NCBI RefSeq assembly: GCF_031755915.1
Contig: NC_083388.1
Location: 5,339,501 to 5,403,500 of the forward strand
Direction of reading: 5' to 3'
Length of the DNA stretch: 64,000 bases
Origin: Ziziphus jujuba
Lineage: Eukaryota > Streptophyta > Magnoliopsida > Rosales > Rhamnaceae
Shown: piece after piece, positions 11,810 through 24,730 of the stretch
How positions within the stretch are numbered: position 1 is the stretch's first letter
How the letters are laid out: each line of letters begins with the position of its first letter
Notes under the pieces: model-generated
What the model was told of the DNA's origin: nothing
Databases searched by the model: none
The model's input: the letters and a program-made list of their open reading frames with translations, nothing else
Made by a program: the position numbers and the translations under genes

Positions 11810-14800
11810 TGTCAGGACCCGTCCAAAATTCCTCACCAGAACCCTAGACAAGCCCTGATCCCAGGGAAACCCTATCGGACCTTCCAATGGAAAATTCGGC
11901 AGAACCTCTCCTAAGGATTGGACTAACTACAAATTTCCTGCACTGAAAATACAATTCTATATACACTACCTTATTCCTCCCACATTACTACAATTTAAGT
12001 CCACAAATTTGTAGCACTCCAAATGAATAATAGGAAATTAGTGCATAATTAATAAATAAATGTCCAAGACAGTATACAGACCATTATACAAATGATTGTG
12101 AAATTAATACAATGTCAGATAAAGAAGCAATACAAGATGAAGAGGAAAAAAGAAAAGAAATGCTTCTTGGACTTTCGGCAATGAACTGAGAAGTCGGGCT
12201 CCCCCGGGCAATCAACGTCTCTCAATCCTTGTACCTAGGGGAATAGAATTTAGAAATATGAAATACTAATTATCTCAGTGAGTGACCCTATCTACTATAC
12301 AATTATAATAGTAACGATAATTATAACACATTTGATTACTTAAGAATAAATAAGTAAATAAATAATAATTAATTGAAAATAATATTTTCTCTCAAAACCC
12401 TCACCATACCATTTTAAAATATTTTCGGAAAACCCAATATTTTATGCCCCAAAAATCAAGGAATAATTAATTTAATAAAATTTAAATAATCCAAATACGA
12501 ATAAAATATAATGAAATATAATAAAATAAATTTAGAATACTTGCATGAAAGAAATATAACATAAAGGAAAAATTCAATATATAATTCATAAAATTTGATT
12601 TAATAAATCAAAATAAGCAGTATTAAAAATATAATTTAAATAATTACAACAATCATATAAAATAAATGGTAAAAATATTATAAAATTAATTTTGAAATAT
12701 TCAATCATTCTATATAATAAAAATATGGCAGATGCATTTTAAAAACATTAATTTAAAATAAGTGACATAAAATATGAATAAATACATTTTAGAAAATACT
12801 AATTGGAAATAGGTGATAAAACAAATTAAATTCATTTAATTTAAATGTTGCTTTAAAACTTTAAGATTTGAAATTTATATCTGAAAAATAATACTTGACG
12901 CACCACACTATATACCAGTGATGCCCTATGATACCCAGCATCCCGAGCACTATCTGGCGGGAGGTTAAAGAGAGAAACTTGCATACGGTCGCTTCGGCGT
13001 CCCGATAGCGCCGCTGCTTAAACCGTCAACCCGGCCATAGAGGGGGGCGGCTTATGGCCAATATCAAACTTGTCTACCCTAGGTCCAATGACAACTCACG
13101 GGAGACATTATAACTTGCACGCTCATCCACATACACAGTACAGAACACCAGTACTATATGAGTGCGTCTAAAACAAATAACCAAGTTTATTATTAAAATA
13201 CCCAATTTTTCCAAAATTCACCTTGGGAATTATACCGTTTTTCAAATTCATCATCCCACATTTTTCTTTAATAACACCAGCATAAATCCATCAATAATAT
13301 ATAATTTTTCTCATATCATAAAATTAACTAGATAATATTTCAAATGCATAAATATATATTTTGAGAGCGCCATAATTTAAATCAATATTTTTCTTGAAAT
13401 CTTTAAAATCAAATCATACAAAAAATAATATTAAAACCACATGAATTTCATATATAATTTAATTCCACAAATCCTCAATACCATAAAATAATTTCCACAA
13501 TCCATAAATTTATATAAGTGCATTTTTTATTAATCAAAATAAATTCACAAATAAATTTCATAGTAAATCAAATAATATTACTTTTACAATTCCTTTAAAT
13601 ATCAAATTGTCATAAAATCAAGATTTCCATAATTTATCAAAAATCCTATATTTCAATTTATTCAAATATGGGCATCAAAATTTAATTCACAATTTATCTA
13701 ACAATTAACATAAAATAAAAACATTCAAATATTAAAATATCACAATATAATTAATTTGACTCCCAAAATTAATTTCGAAGGTGGGTCACTCACCTCGAGC
13801 ATGCAATTAACCCAAGATCCTCCATGGGATCAATTCTACGGCTCACACGTGCTCCTAAAACAACAATATTATACAAGATCAAATAAATTAATATTTTATT
13901 TAGGTAAATAACACCCGGTATCCGGAGGATATAACATAAACGTTAATCAAAATTTGTGAGTAATATACCGAAACGAAGCTTGTGAAACGAGGATCACATT
14001 ACCGGCCTCCATTGACTCCAATTCCATCGGTGGTGGTCGGAATTTGCCCAGGAAGTACCGGCCGAACTTCACCTCCTCATAACTCGCGACCCACTTCGAA
14101 TTTAAACAATTGGAGACCATATTTGAACTTAGAGGACCCAAAATAGAGGGAAAAGGGTGGAAGATAGGACTGGATTGGCCGGAAACGGCGAGAATCGTCG
14201 GAAAACTCAAACCCACCGTCGCCGACTTCACCGACCTGATCTGGGTGCGTTCGGCGGCGTTTGGCCGGGAAATTTGGAGGTTGGCGTCGCCGGGAAATGG
14301 GCTCCTTCCCTGGCCAGCGCGTGTGGGCTTCCGATGACCGGAATTTAAGAAACGGCAAGGACCCGAGAGGAGGAAAAAGGAAAGGAAAAGAAAGAAGAAG
14401 AAGAAAGGTTCGGGGGGCTGGGGTTGTTTTTCCCACGTGGGGGAAGGAAAAAAAGAAAAGAAAAGAAAAGAAAAAGAAAGGAAAAGAAAATAAAAGAAAA
14501 TAATTAAATAATATTATTGTATAGAATAATAATAAAATATTATAGTATTTAATCATGGTTGACATGTGGCATCTCACCGTTGTGACACATGGCACCCTTT
14601 ATTAAGTCACACGTGACACACTGTTTACATATTAAAAATAATATTAAAATAATACTGTATTTGAAAAATTCTACAGGTCCATAACTTTCAAACCACATGT
14701 CCAAATCGGACGTACCGCTAGTCTATGAACTCGTGTCGACGAGTAATTCACAACCATACATGAGTCAAAGCTCAACTTTGCATGAACAAAAAGTCAACTC

Positions 14801-15051
14801 TGACATCTCTTGGACAGTTTGGACCTCAACTTGTCTTGCTCATAACTTTCAAACCGTAGCTCCGTTTTCGACGTGCTACTAGTCTATGAACTCATGACAA
14901 TGTGTACTTTTTAATGGTATCTCAGTCGATGTGAAATTCCATCAGGAGCAAAAAGTTAACATTTGACCCCTTCTCATTCAACGATGGTCAAACTCGGTCA
15001 ACCTTGGTCAATTTTAGAAATTTTTGGTGTATTTTGGGACGAGGTATTACA
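11810..15051 (-). mobile_element. Solo LTR (3242 bp) of a Gypsy-like retrotransposon
   Basis: The unit starts TGTCAGGACCC and ends GGTATTACA (TG...CA). It is flanked by the identical 5-mers TGTTC at 11805-11809 and 15052-15056, the target duplication typical of LTR elements. No internal primer-binding site, polypurine tract or gag-pol frame is visible, and no second LTR copy was seen in the window. The best reading is a solo LTR left by LTR-LTR recombination. In the minus orientation it begins TGTAATACCTCGTCCC. Repeated TCAACTTTG/AAAGTCAAC phrases near 14770-15010 are typical of U3 regions. The long length recalls Tat/Ogre- or Athila-type LTRs, but lineage is not determinable here. The 12.9-13.1 kb and 13.9-14.4 kb stretches are GC-richer than the rest. 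Confidence 0.75.
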
Positions 15052-15346
15052 TGTTCGAAGAGTGGTGAAGGTACGCTGGTATAAGCGGTGAAGGTTTTGA
15101 AGAGCGGTGAAAGTTTCGAAGAGTGAAAGAGCGGGTGTGAGCGGTGAAGGTGAGAACAGGTGCGTTTCAAAACAATGGAAACATCTTTTTTATGTTTTCC
15201 CAATTTTGTTCTTCTTTTTTTTCAATTTGTTTTCTCGATTTGTTTTTACAAACAAATGGCCAAACAGATGGGTTATTGTTTTAGAAACAATTTTCTGTTT
15301 TCTAGAACAGAAAACTGTTCTAAAAATAGCTGGCCAAACAGGCCCC

Positions 15347-16440
15347 ATGTTTGTTAATTGTTTCTTCTTGCTTTTTTTTTTTTTTTATTTGTTTTTTTTT
15401 TTCCTTATCATAGTAGCACGATGTTAATAAATTCCTTTTGCAATGGACTCTTGTAACAAAGGTAAGCACTCAACGTACATCTACTTGTGCCATTATAATC
15501 ATGGAGTTGAAAAAGTAGCAATAGTGACAATTTTTTTTTTTATTTTTTTTTTAATGAAAACAACAGTGCAAGTTTGTTTACACGGTCGATATCCATACAA
15601 TTTACGTAGTCGAATATAGATAGTCTGAATATGATTCGTTTCACCGTCCATTTAAAACATGCATGCATATATATGTATATGTAGTCAGCAAGTACCGTTC
15701 AAATAGATACCAAAATAACAAGATTCGAGTTTGTTTAGTTATTTTAACACAAGTTACATCAAATATAAATATATATCAACGACGATAACAAGATCCATAA
15801 ATTTTTTTAAAAAAAATTTACATTTTGGTGTATGGTAGTGAGTGGTGACTCATACATCACCACTTTAAAATTATTTCATAAGATCATGACAATCTATTTT
15901 CCATCGTCTGAATTTCTTGATTATATATAACGTTCAAATATCTTATATATTTATATAATGATTATAATTTAAAAAAATAAATAAAGTTCATTTTAAGATA
16001 TTAAGAGCTTTTGCAAAGACAAATTGATGTATGTGGGACGGTAATGGTTGGTGTATATTTCTAACACATGTATTGCAAAATAACAATACTAAATTTATCA
16101 ATTCATTTTCAAATTATTATAATCCTCTAGTCCAAGAATTTATTAGAAAATATACTTGATATATTATGTTTGATTTGTTTCCTAAAAATTATAGGTTTTG
16201 AGATAAAGGAATGGTTTAATAAGGTATAAAAGCATATTTTCATAGTGGGCACGCATAGTGGACGCATAGAATAGTCAACTTCTGTTTCATAGTGGGCATA
16301 CATAATACAAAAGGTAAATGAAAAGTTTAAGATGGAAATGAGAGCTTACCAGAACCAGTGTGAATAATAGGAAGACAATTACCACGGCCTATTATTGCTC
16401 TAACGAGTTCTAATTTTTTTGTCTGTCACTTTGTCAACTT
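15347..16440. other. AT-rich intergenic DNA, nothing recognised
   Basis: Poly-T tracts and low-complexity sequence only. Confidence 0.5.
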
Positions 16441-16446
16441 TATTCC

Positions 16447-16881
16447 ATGTCCATCGCTGATGATTCTCCTCCTGTTGTCTCATCTCGCAGTGTCACTGTA
16501 ACTTCTGATCCTAGTTTTACTAACTGTCCGCCTCCAACTTACTGTAACAACTTATTTCCCTTGGTATATATGCACAGTTTGATGACACCTTTAGCTATGA
16601 TCTCTATGGTTATATTAATGGTGCTTTACAGTGTCTGTCAGAGCTGGAATCCAGCTTATACTTTTTGGATTCGTCAAGATAAGCTTATTCTAAATGTTAT
16701 ACTGGCTTCTTTACCGAAAGAAATTAGTCATTTTGTCACCACTACCCAAACCTCTCTAGAAGCGTGGGACACACTGACGCTATACCTACTTGCCCTGGTG
16801 TTCTTAGTTTACGAGAAAGGATTGTTAGACCCCAAAATTCTAAATACCTACCTACCTTTAACTCACATTATCATCTATTAA
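16447..16881 (+). pseudogene. Ty1/Copia Gag N-terminal relic
   Basis: The 144-residue frame contains NPAYTFWIRQDKLILNVILASLPKE.. and TTTQTSLEAWDTL, in the order of plant Copia Gag polyproteins (W-x-RQD-x-L-x-x-x-I-x-x-SL followed by T-x-x-EAWDTL). The preceding Ser/Pro-rich start and LMTPLAMISMVI segment are divergent from the usual N-terminus. The frame drifts out of similarity after about residue 110, and no protease, integrase or reverse transcriptase follows. No LTRs are recognised beside it, so this is a decayed fragment. Confidence 0.6.
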
Positions 16882-18939
16882 AAAGAATTAATATTATAAG
16901 AACTAAAATGACCTACAAAATGAGAGAAAATGTTGATATAGCTTAATATATTTAATTTATTTCTTAATAACTTAAGTTTTTTAAATCAATTCGATGGTAT
17001 AATTCAACATGCTACCATTTTGCTAACTGAAAGATTTTGTGTTTCATCCTTGATTTTTTTTTTTTTAAATAAATAATAAGAACTATTCGTCTCACAACCG
17101 ATCACAAAAATAGTAGAAAGAACAAGTTCAAATTACCAATTGAAAGGACATTTCGCCGACCTAGAAATTATGATAAGATCCTAGGAATCCATTTTGGACT
17201 TTATTTGAATTAAGTCAATATACTGTCTAGATAACAATATCTTGTTTACATATATATAGTTAGAACTTATTTGAACTTTTATAGTATAAACCATCAAGCT
17301 TTTATATAAAATTAAGTGAAGTTGATTCATCGGTATACGGTTAATATCCAAACTATGAGGTTGTGGGTTTTACCCTTTCCCTTTAGAGTAAAAATTACTA
17401 TAACCTGATTAAAAAAAAAATGGAGGAGTAAATCTCTTCTATTAAAAAGGGGTGTTTAGTATACTAGTTTTCAAAATGTGCAGAGTCATCTTTTATATCT
17501 CTTTATATAGATAATTTTTTGATTGCTTGTAAAATTGTTCCCTTGATTATGTTATGCGTCTTTTATTAAGCTCTATAAATAGAGTGTGTTTTGTTGGTAC
17601 TATTTAATCAATTTTATTAAGTTAGCAATGAAACTTTGCATTTTTCATTTTTCTCTTTTCCATCTTATTCTAAATTTTTTTCACTATGAAAGTAAATTAT
17701 CAAAAGTTAAATTACAACTTATTCTAAAAATTTAAGTTAATGAGAAATGAACTATTATTTCTTTTATATTTTCCTACAACGCTTTCACATTTAGATCTAG
17801 CTTTTTTTATATTTTTTTTGGATCCTTACATGTACATATTAGATTATTGACTTTAATACTAAGTTGAATTACTACTTTTAAAAATTTAAGCTGATGAAAA
17901 ATGTACTATCATTTTTTTTATATTTTTTTTCTAACATCAAAAACAAAAAAAAGTTGTACTTGGAAATCAACTATAAAGCAATCATAATTTATTCAATAAA
18001 AGCACTAGATTCTTTATGTTATTCACAAAAGGTTTGTTTTTATTTTTTTTTTGGGGCATAATTCACGGAGTCATTTGCACTTTGGGTAAGAATTCTCATG
18101 TAGTGTGTGTCTAGGTTCTTAAAACCTTTTTTTTTTTTTTTCAATGGAAGTTCTTAAAACTTATGAAGTGTTTTTATCAAATACACATGAAATGCTATGA
18201 AATACTATGTATATTGAAAAACGTATAATTAAAGATGTATGTGGAATTATGTATATATACATGAGATATAAAGGAGATAAAAGTGTTTCTACTTTATGTC
18301 AAATTTATTGAACTTACACACCAAGCTAATACTTTCCAAATTAGGAAGATTCTCTACTGATCAATATGCTTTTTCCATGTTATCATATTCATACAAATGA
18401 AATTTAAAGTATGAAAAGTGACATTTGTATAATCTCTGAACAGATTCTTTTTCTTTCTTTGTCTTGATTTTAATAAATATCTAATTCTATTCGATCCTGA
18501 GGTATATACAATCAATACCACACTTTTATTATTATTTATTTTGTCATTTTTTCCATTCGGCAGACATATTACCGCTTAGTTCAGTATTGATGTGGCTTTT
18601 AAAGAGAATCAACTTTAGTTTTACTACAGCAAAAATCAGTTACAATAAAACTTAGTTTTAGTGTTTGGTAATCCTTGTTTCATAATTACTTTGATTCAAA
18701 ATCAGTATTTAAGTGCTTAGTAAATAATAATGTCTAATTAAGAACATTATTTATTAGATCTCTTTATTAGAGGTATCATTATTTTTATTACAATATATAA
18801 TATATATTACTAAATTTTAACACACTTTTTTCCGTCACAACTATATTAAAGAAGAAATATGTTTAATGTATCAAAATCAAAATTTATAAAATTGCCCATG
18901 TAGAAAAAAATATATAAAAAAAAAACCATATAAATATAA
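16882..18939. other. AT-rich intergenic DNA with a possible SINE relic
   Basis: No gene is supported. A tRNA-like phrase at about 17315-17415 (GTTGATTCATCGGTATACGG, then GAGGTTGTGGGTTTTACCC, ending in poly-A) resembles a decayed tRNA-derived SINE, but flanking duplications are not evident. Confidence 0.35.
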
Positions 18940-19303
18940 AGGCAAAATGCATATTAGTACCTTCTACTTTCATTTTTTTTAGTTTGAGGTCTGGAAAAAA
19001 AATTTTGATAGATAATACCCTCTATTATCCGAACCATTAAAACCAAACGGTTTCTATTAAAATATATGTCATGTGAGTACCACATGACAAATAAAATAAT
19101 TTTATTTTTTTAGTAAAAAAAAAAGGGAAAAATGGTTTAAAAATTGAAAATTTCTAAAAACCCAAAGCAAAAAACAAAAATAGAAAAAATAGTCTCTAAA
19201 AACTCCCAAACCACCTCCTCCTCTGTTTCTCTGTTCTCTATTCTTCTCCGTTTGTCTCATATTTCACATAAATTCATCATCAAAAAAGAAATAAAATTTT
19301 TAA

Positions 19304-19702
<399 letters not shown>

Positions 19703-20029
19703 TAGGGGAGATTAGTGACCAGGTAGACGAGAGTGGACTTTGGAAAGCAAGTTGACCTAAACTGCTTACTTTTGATTTCGATGTCTAAGAAGAAAGGGTT
19801 GTTTACGCTTGAAAATGCTTTCTTTCCTTCTATTACGATTAAGGGAAGAGGGTTAGAGAGGATCTACTCAAAAATAGGAACTCCATTGGTCAGAGGATTT
19901 GATTTGGTTTGAGCTTGGATTAGGTATAGAAGCGAGGCAAGCAAGAGGACGATCACTACTAGAATCACATTGATAAATGATGCCATAAATGCATCGCACA
20001 AAATAAACAATGACGTATCGCACGACGTC

Positions 20030-20430
20030 GCATAACGTCCTGTCGCTAAATCCATAAGACAACAAGCGACGCAGTATGAGAGTCGCCTATCTTTTAGTTT
20101 TTAGCGATGCATATTGACTTTTAGCGACTCATTCTATCAATTCACTTATAGCGACGCATTATTTAACTACGCTTCACCACAATGTCGCTAAAAATATATT
20201 AGCGACTGTTTCATATAGCGTCGCTAAATATATTAGTCACTAATGAGTCGCCTATTTAGCGACGCATTAATAGAGTCGTCTATTTAGCAACGCATTAATA
20301 AAGTCGACTATTTAGCGATACATTAATAGAGTTGACTATTTAGCAACTCATTAATCTATTTAGCGACATATTAATAGAGTCGCGTATTTAGCGATGCATC
20401 GACACTTTTAGCGACGCATTATTTGTTAAT
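20030..20430. repeat. Left subterminal repeat array of the CACTA element
   Basis: More than ten imperfect copies of TTTAGCGACGCATTAATAGA, alternating with AGTCGCCTAT phrases and spaced about 25-45 bp apart. Confidence 0.85.
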
Positions 20431-20869
20431 GCATCGCCCCTTCTTTTTTTAAAATTTTTTTTTAAATTTTGTGAAAAGTGATTAAAATAATAAAAATATA
20501 AAAATAATTAAAATACAAAAAAATGAAAACTAACTTCATCCAAAATAATTAGAATACAAAAATTTTAAATAAATATTTTATCATAACAAATTAATTATCA
20601 AATAAATGAAATATCATTTCCTTGATATATTTTTACATAATTTGTAAACTATTGTATTTTTCATAACAAATTTAATATTAATTAACTTCCATGAATGCAT
20701 ACTCATTGAGATGGAAGTTGACGTCCTCTTGTTGACGATATTACACCCTTATATTGCATATGGAAAAATTAAAAAAGTTATTAACACTTATACAAAATAA
20801 ATAAAATATTAATCATTATTAAATTTGTAATTTAGTAAATAAAAATTTAAAGAATATTACCATTGTTCT

Positions 20870-21100
20870 TAAGATTTGGCGAGGAACATTTCTCCTCTCA
20901 CAGTCATTACAAACATAATTACTCTCACATTCATCCTCATTATCATTTTCATTGATACTTGGCAACTATCTGACAAACGGATAGTCAGCCATCGTAGCAT
21001 CTCCAAGAACATCATCTTCAACAAAAGTACAATGTTATGATGAGGTTAAAACAATAGACCATCTTGAATCAAGTTGATCTTCAACATAAAATACTTGTTG
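20870..21100 (-). pseudogene. DUF4216-like relic of a CACTA-encoded protein
   Basis: On the minus strand a frame reads QVFYVEDQLDSRWSIVLTSS, then (after a stop/frame break near 21036) TFVEDDVLGDATMADYPFVR and a Cys/acid-rich tail with VCNDCERR. The first phrase matches the pattern QVFYV-x-D-x-x-x-x-x-W-x-V-V of DUF4216 regions common in plant CACTA elements. The gene is otherwise missing. Assignment rests on this short motif alone. Confidence 0.5.
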
Positions 21101-22519
21101 AACTTAACAAAACAATCTCAAGAAATATCACAAACAAAATTTCTACAAAAGCAAGATTAATAAAACCCAACAAACCTAACCTGCGGTTAAAATAAAAAAA
21201 ATAAAATAAAATAAAAAAATAAAAAAACAACTCACCTCATGTCTCCGCCAACCACAAAGAAAAAAGAAACCCACCTAAATGATGGAGACAAAGAAAGAAG
21301 AAACCCAAAAAATCACGAGGGCGACAGAAAGAAATCCAGCTTCCCGGACGACAACAACGTAGGCAAATGAAAAATGAAATCCGAAATATCTCACTCTTCA
21401 AGTCTCTCTTAGATTGCTTCCAAATCTAATATCCATTAGGTAGTGTACTTGATGTAGTTTTAAAAAAGAAAAAGAATTCAAAAGAACGCGTAAAAATTTT
21501 AAAACACGCCAAAAATTTTTAAAAAATGGCAAAAATGTTCCTTTTCTCCCAATTATATTTTTTTTTCTTTGATTAATTTTTTATTTTTCATCAACAAATA
21601 AAAACTGAAAATATTTCTTAAAAATGCGAAGCAAAATATCGAAGATTGCTGTTTATTTTTCTGTTTTTCAAGTACACCTTTATTTTTAATAAAATTTGCT
21701 TGTCTTTCAAAATTTTTGTTTTTTTTTTTAATTGAGAGAACAGGCGATGCATTCTCTTTGAGAAGGGTTGCCTGTTCTTGAATTGTGGTATCAAGCGATG
21801 CATTATGGTCGAAAAGGGTCGTCCAAGCGATGCATTATGGTCGAAAAGCGTCGCCCATTTCATTTTTTATATTTTCTTTATAATAATCTTTAAATATTTT
21901 TTTAATTATTCATCTACAAATATATTCATGTAGCAATCCAATGAACATAAATTCCATTGATCTAAAAAGAGAAAATAGTTCTGCCAATGCTCTTCTCAGT
22001 TATTCACATATATGTGTATAGACGAGACACAAAATATCTCAAAACTTAATTTGAGATAAGGTAAACCGAATATAGAATTCTAATTCAACAAGTATTTATT
22101 GACCAATTTATCTACATAAGTATGTTAAATGAGCTTAACTTTCATGTATTTGTGTTCAATGATAGTTTACTTGTTTTTAAAAATTGAAAGTCTATTAAAT
22201 TGCCTTTTTTAAAAAAAAAAAAAAAATTGAAGGAACAGGCGACTCAATTCCATTAAAACGCGTCACCTATTCCATGTTTTTTTTCAATCTTTAATTAGTT
22301 TTGTTGATTGCTCATCTACAAATTAAAAAAAAAAAAAAAGCATATTTGCAAAATTAAAAAATTACTGAAAACAACTTTCAAATTGAAAAAAAGTTAAAAA
22401 TTAGTTGGGTGAAACAGTGACGTAGTTGTTGACAAATGTATCGCTTTTTAGTCTATTTAGTGACTCTTTCTTAAAAGACTGTGTCGCCTAAAACTATATT
22501 AGTTATTTCTTGTAGTATT

Positions 22520-23240
22520 ATTACACCCAAGTCATTTGGTCTAGTGGTGTGGTGATTCCTTGAGAGTGTAGGAGTTCCTGTGTTCAATTCTTGGCATGAC
22601 TCTATTTTGATTTTTTTTATGGGTTTCTAAATGTTGGGTTTCTAAATGTTTAAAAAAAATTGAAAAAAAAAAAAGAAACAGTGATACATTTGTTGAAGAA
22701 TGCGTCGCCTTTTCATCTATTTGGCGACGCATTGTTAAAATAATATATCGCCTAACACTATATTAGTTAGTTTTTGTTGTATTATTGCATCCAAGTCATT
22801 TGGCCTGGTGGTGTGGTGATTTCTTAAAAATGTAAGAGGTCCTAGGTTCAATTCTTGTTATGTTCCTATAGGTGACGCATTCTTAAAATAATGTGTCGCC
22901 TAACACTATATTAACTAGTTTTTATTGTATTATTACATCCAAGATTTCTTGAGAGTGTAGAAAGTCCTAGGTTCAATTCTTGTTATGACCCTATTTTTTT
23001 TTTATGGTTTTCTAAATGTTTAAACAAAAAAATTGAAAAAAAAAAAAAAAAGGCGACGCATTTGTTGAAGAATGCGTCGCCTTTTCATCTATTTAGCGAC
23101 CCATTATTAAAATAATGCTTTGCCTAACACTATATCAGCTGTCCTTATTGTATTATTACATTCAAGTCATTTGGCCTGGTGGTGTGGTGATTCCTTGAGA
23201 GTGTATGAGGTCTTGGGTTCAATTTTTGGCATGACCCTAT
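22520..23240 (+). repeat. Tandem units containing tRNA-like (SINE-derived) modules
   Basis: Four direct copies of a tRNA-like module. Copy 1 has an ideal box A, TGGTCTAGTGG (22537-22547), and box B TGTTCAATTC (22581-22590). Copies at 22801-22855 and 23172-23226 keep TGGCCTGGTGG and GGTTCAATT. The copy near 22935-22980 keeps only box B. They alternate with the GCGACGCATT palindromic motif, so the SINE-like piece has been amplified as part of the CACTA subterminal repeat. Confidence 0.65.
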
Positions 23241-23309
23241 TTGTTTTTTTTTTTATGGGTCTTTACATGTTTAAAAGAACTAAAAAAAAAATATTAAAAA
23301 AAAGAGAAT

Positions 23310-24730
23310 AAGCAACGCACAATCTAAGTAATTCATCGCCTGTTAACCATATTAAAAAAAAAAAAAAAAAAAAAGAGTTCAGTTTTTGTGCTCTAATATT
23401 TTTATTGGTTATTTGTTGTTGAAATAAAATTAGATTTCTTAAAAGAACCAAAAACAAAAAATAGGTGAGGAGAGAACAGGCGACGCACAATCTAAATAGT
23501 GCATCGCCTGTTAACTATATAAAAATAAAAAATAAAAAAAAAATCTGTTTTGGCGCTCTAATATTTTTACTAGTTATTGTTGTTGAAATAAAATTAGATT
23601 TATTAAAAGAACTAAAAAAAAAAAAAAGATGAGGAGAGAACAAGTGACACACAATCTAAATAGTGCGTCGCCTGTTAACTATATAAAAAAAAAAACTAAA
23701 AAAAATTTAAAAAAGAGGACAGACGACACACAATCTAAATAGTGCGTTGTCTGTTAACTATATTAAAAAAAAAAAAAGCTCAGCTTTTGCACGCTAATAT
23801 TTTTACTGGTTATTTATTATTGAAATAAAATTAGATTGATTAAAAAAACTAAAAAAAAAAAAAGGTGAGGAGATAACAGGCGACGCACAATCTAAATAGT
23901 ACTTCGCATGTTAACTCTATATATATAAAATAAAAAAACAGCTCAGTTTTGGCGCATGAATATTTTTACTGGTTATTTATTATTGAAATAAAATTAGATT
24001 GATTAAAAAATCTAAAAAAAAAAAGTGAAGAGAGAACAAGTGACGCACAATCTTATTGGTGCGTCGCCTGTTACACATATAACAAAACAAAAAAAAAAAA
24101 TACAGCTCAGTATGTTGCTCTAATATTTTTATAGGTTATTTGTTGTTAAATTAAAATTAGATTAATCAAAAGAACTAAAAAAAAAAGGGAGTAAACAGGC
24201 GATTCACAATCTCTATAGTGCGTCGCCTGTTAACTATATATATTAAAAAAAAAAAAAAAAGAGCTCATTTTTATCGGTCTAATATTTTTACTAATTATTT
24301 GTTTTTGAAATAAAATTAAATTGTTTAAAAAAACTAAAAAAAATTAGTAAGTAAAGGGACGAGAACAAGCGACGCACAATTTAATTAGTGCGTCGCTGTA
24401 ACATATATAATAAAAAATAAATAACAAAACAGCTCGGTTATATTAGTTTAATATTTTTACTGCTTATTTGTTGTTGAAATAAAATTAGATTAATGAAAAG
24501 AACTAAAAAAAAAAAAAAAGGTAGGAGTGAACAGGCGACGCACACTCGAAATAGTGCATCGCCTGTTAACTATATATTAAAAAAAAATCTCAGTTTTGTT
24601 ACTATAATATTTTTACTGATTATTTGTTGTTAAAATAAAATTAGATTGTTTAAAAAAAACTTTAAAAAAGAAATTAAAAAGTAAAGGGAAGCTAAATAGT
24701 GCGTCGCTTACCTCTATTAAAAAAAAAAAA
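23310..24730. repeat. Array of about ten imperfect palindromes in the CACTA element
   Basis: Units of mostly 150-170 bp each contain an inverted repeat of the form AGGCGACGCAC ... GTGCGTCGCCT with an 8-10 nt AATCTAAATA spacer. Conserved flanks read GTTATTTGTTGTTGAAATAAA and a poly-A block. Palindromes are centred near 23325, 23490, 23655, 23735, 23892, 24052, 24212, 24383 and 24550, with a half copy at 24700. Confidence 0.85.

Larger units (their letters stand above)
10581..15346. mobile_element. TIR transposon carrying an ORF module, split by a solo LTR
   Basis: The left end GGGACTGTTTGGCCATG at 10581 is mirrored by an inverted GGGGCCTGTTTGGCCAG ending at 15346. Both are followed inward by GTTTTCTG/AAACAGAAAA-type repeats. 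A second inner copy of the right end lies at 15255-15271. Inside are a repeated basic/acidic reading frame (10963-11604, restarting at about 11777) and short GAAGAGNGGTGAAGG repeats (15056-15150). The 3.24-kb LTR at 11810-15051 is a later insertion; without it the element would be about 1.5 kb. The target duplication is not clear, so the superfamily (PIF/Harbinger-like or other) is uncertain. Confidence 0.55.

Noticed and set aside
13947..14595. Frames around the GC-rich part of the solo LTR
   Set aside because: They arise from the LTR's GC-rich and purine-rich tracts; several frames overlap on both strands with no domain.
23310..24730. Regularly spaced palindromes as a CRISPR-like array
   Set aside because: Spacers are repeats of one another, units are about 160 bp, and the host is a plant CACTA transposon.
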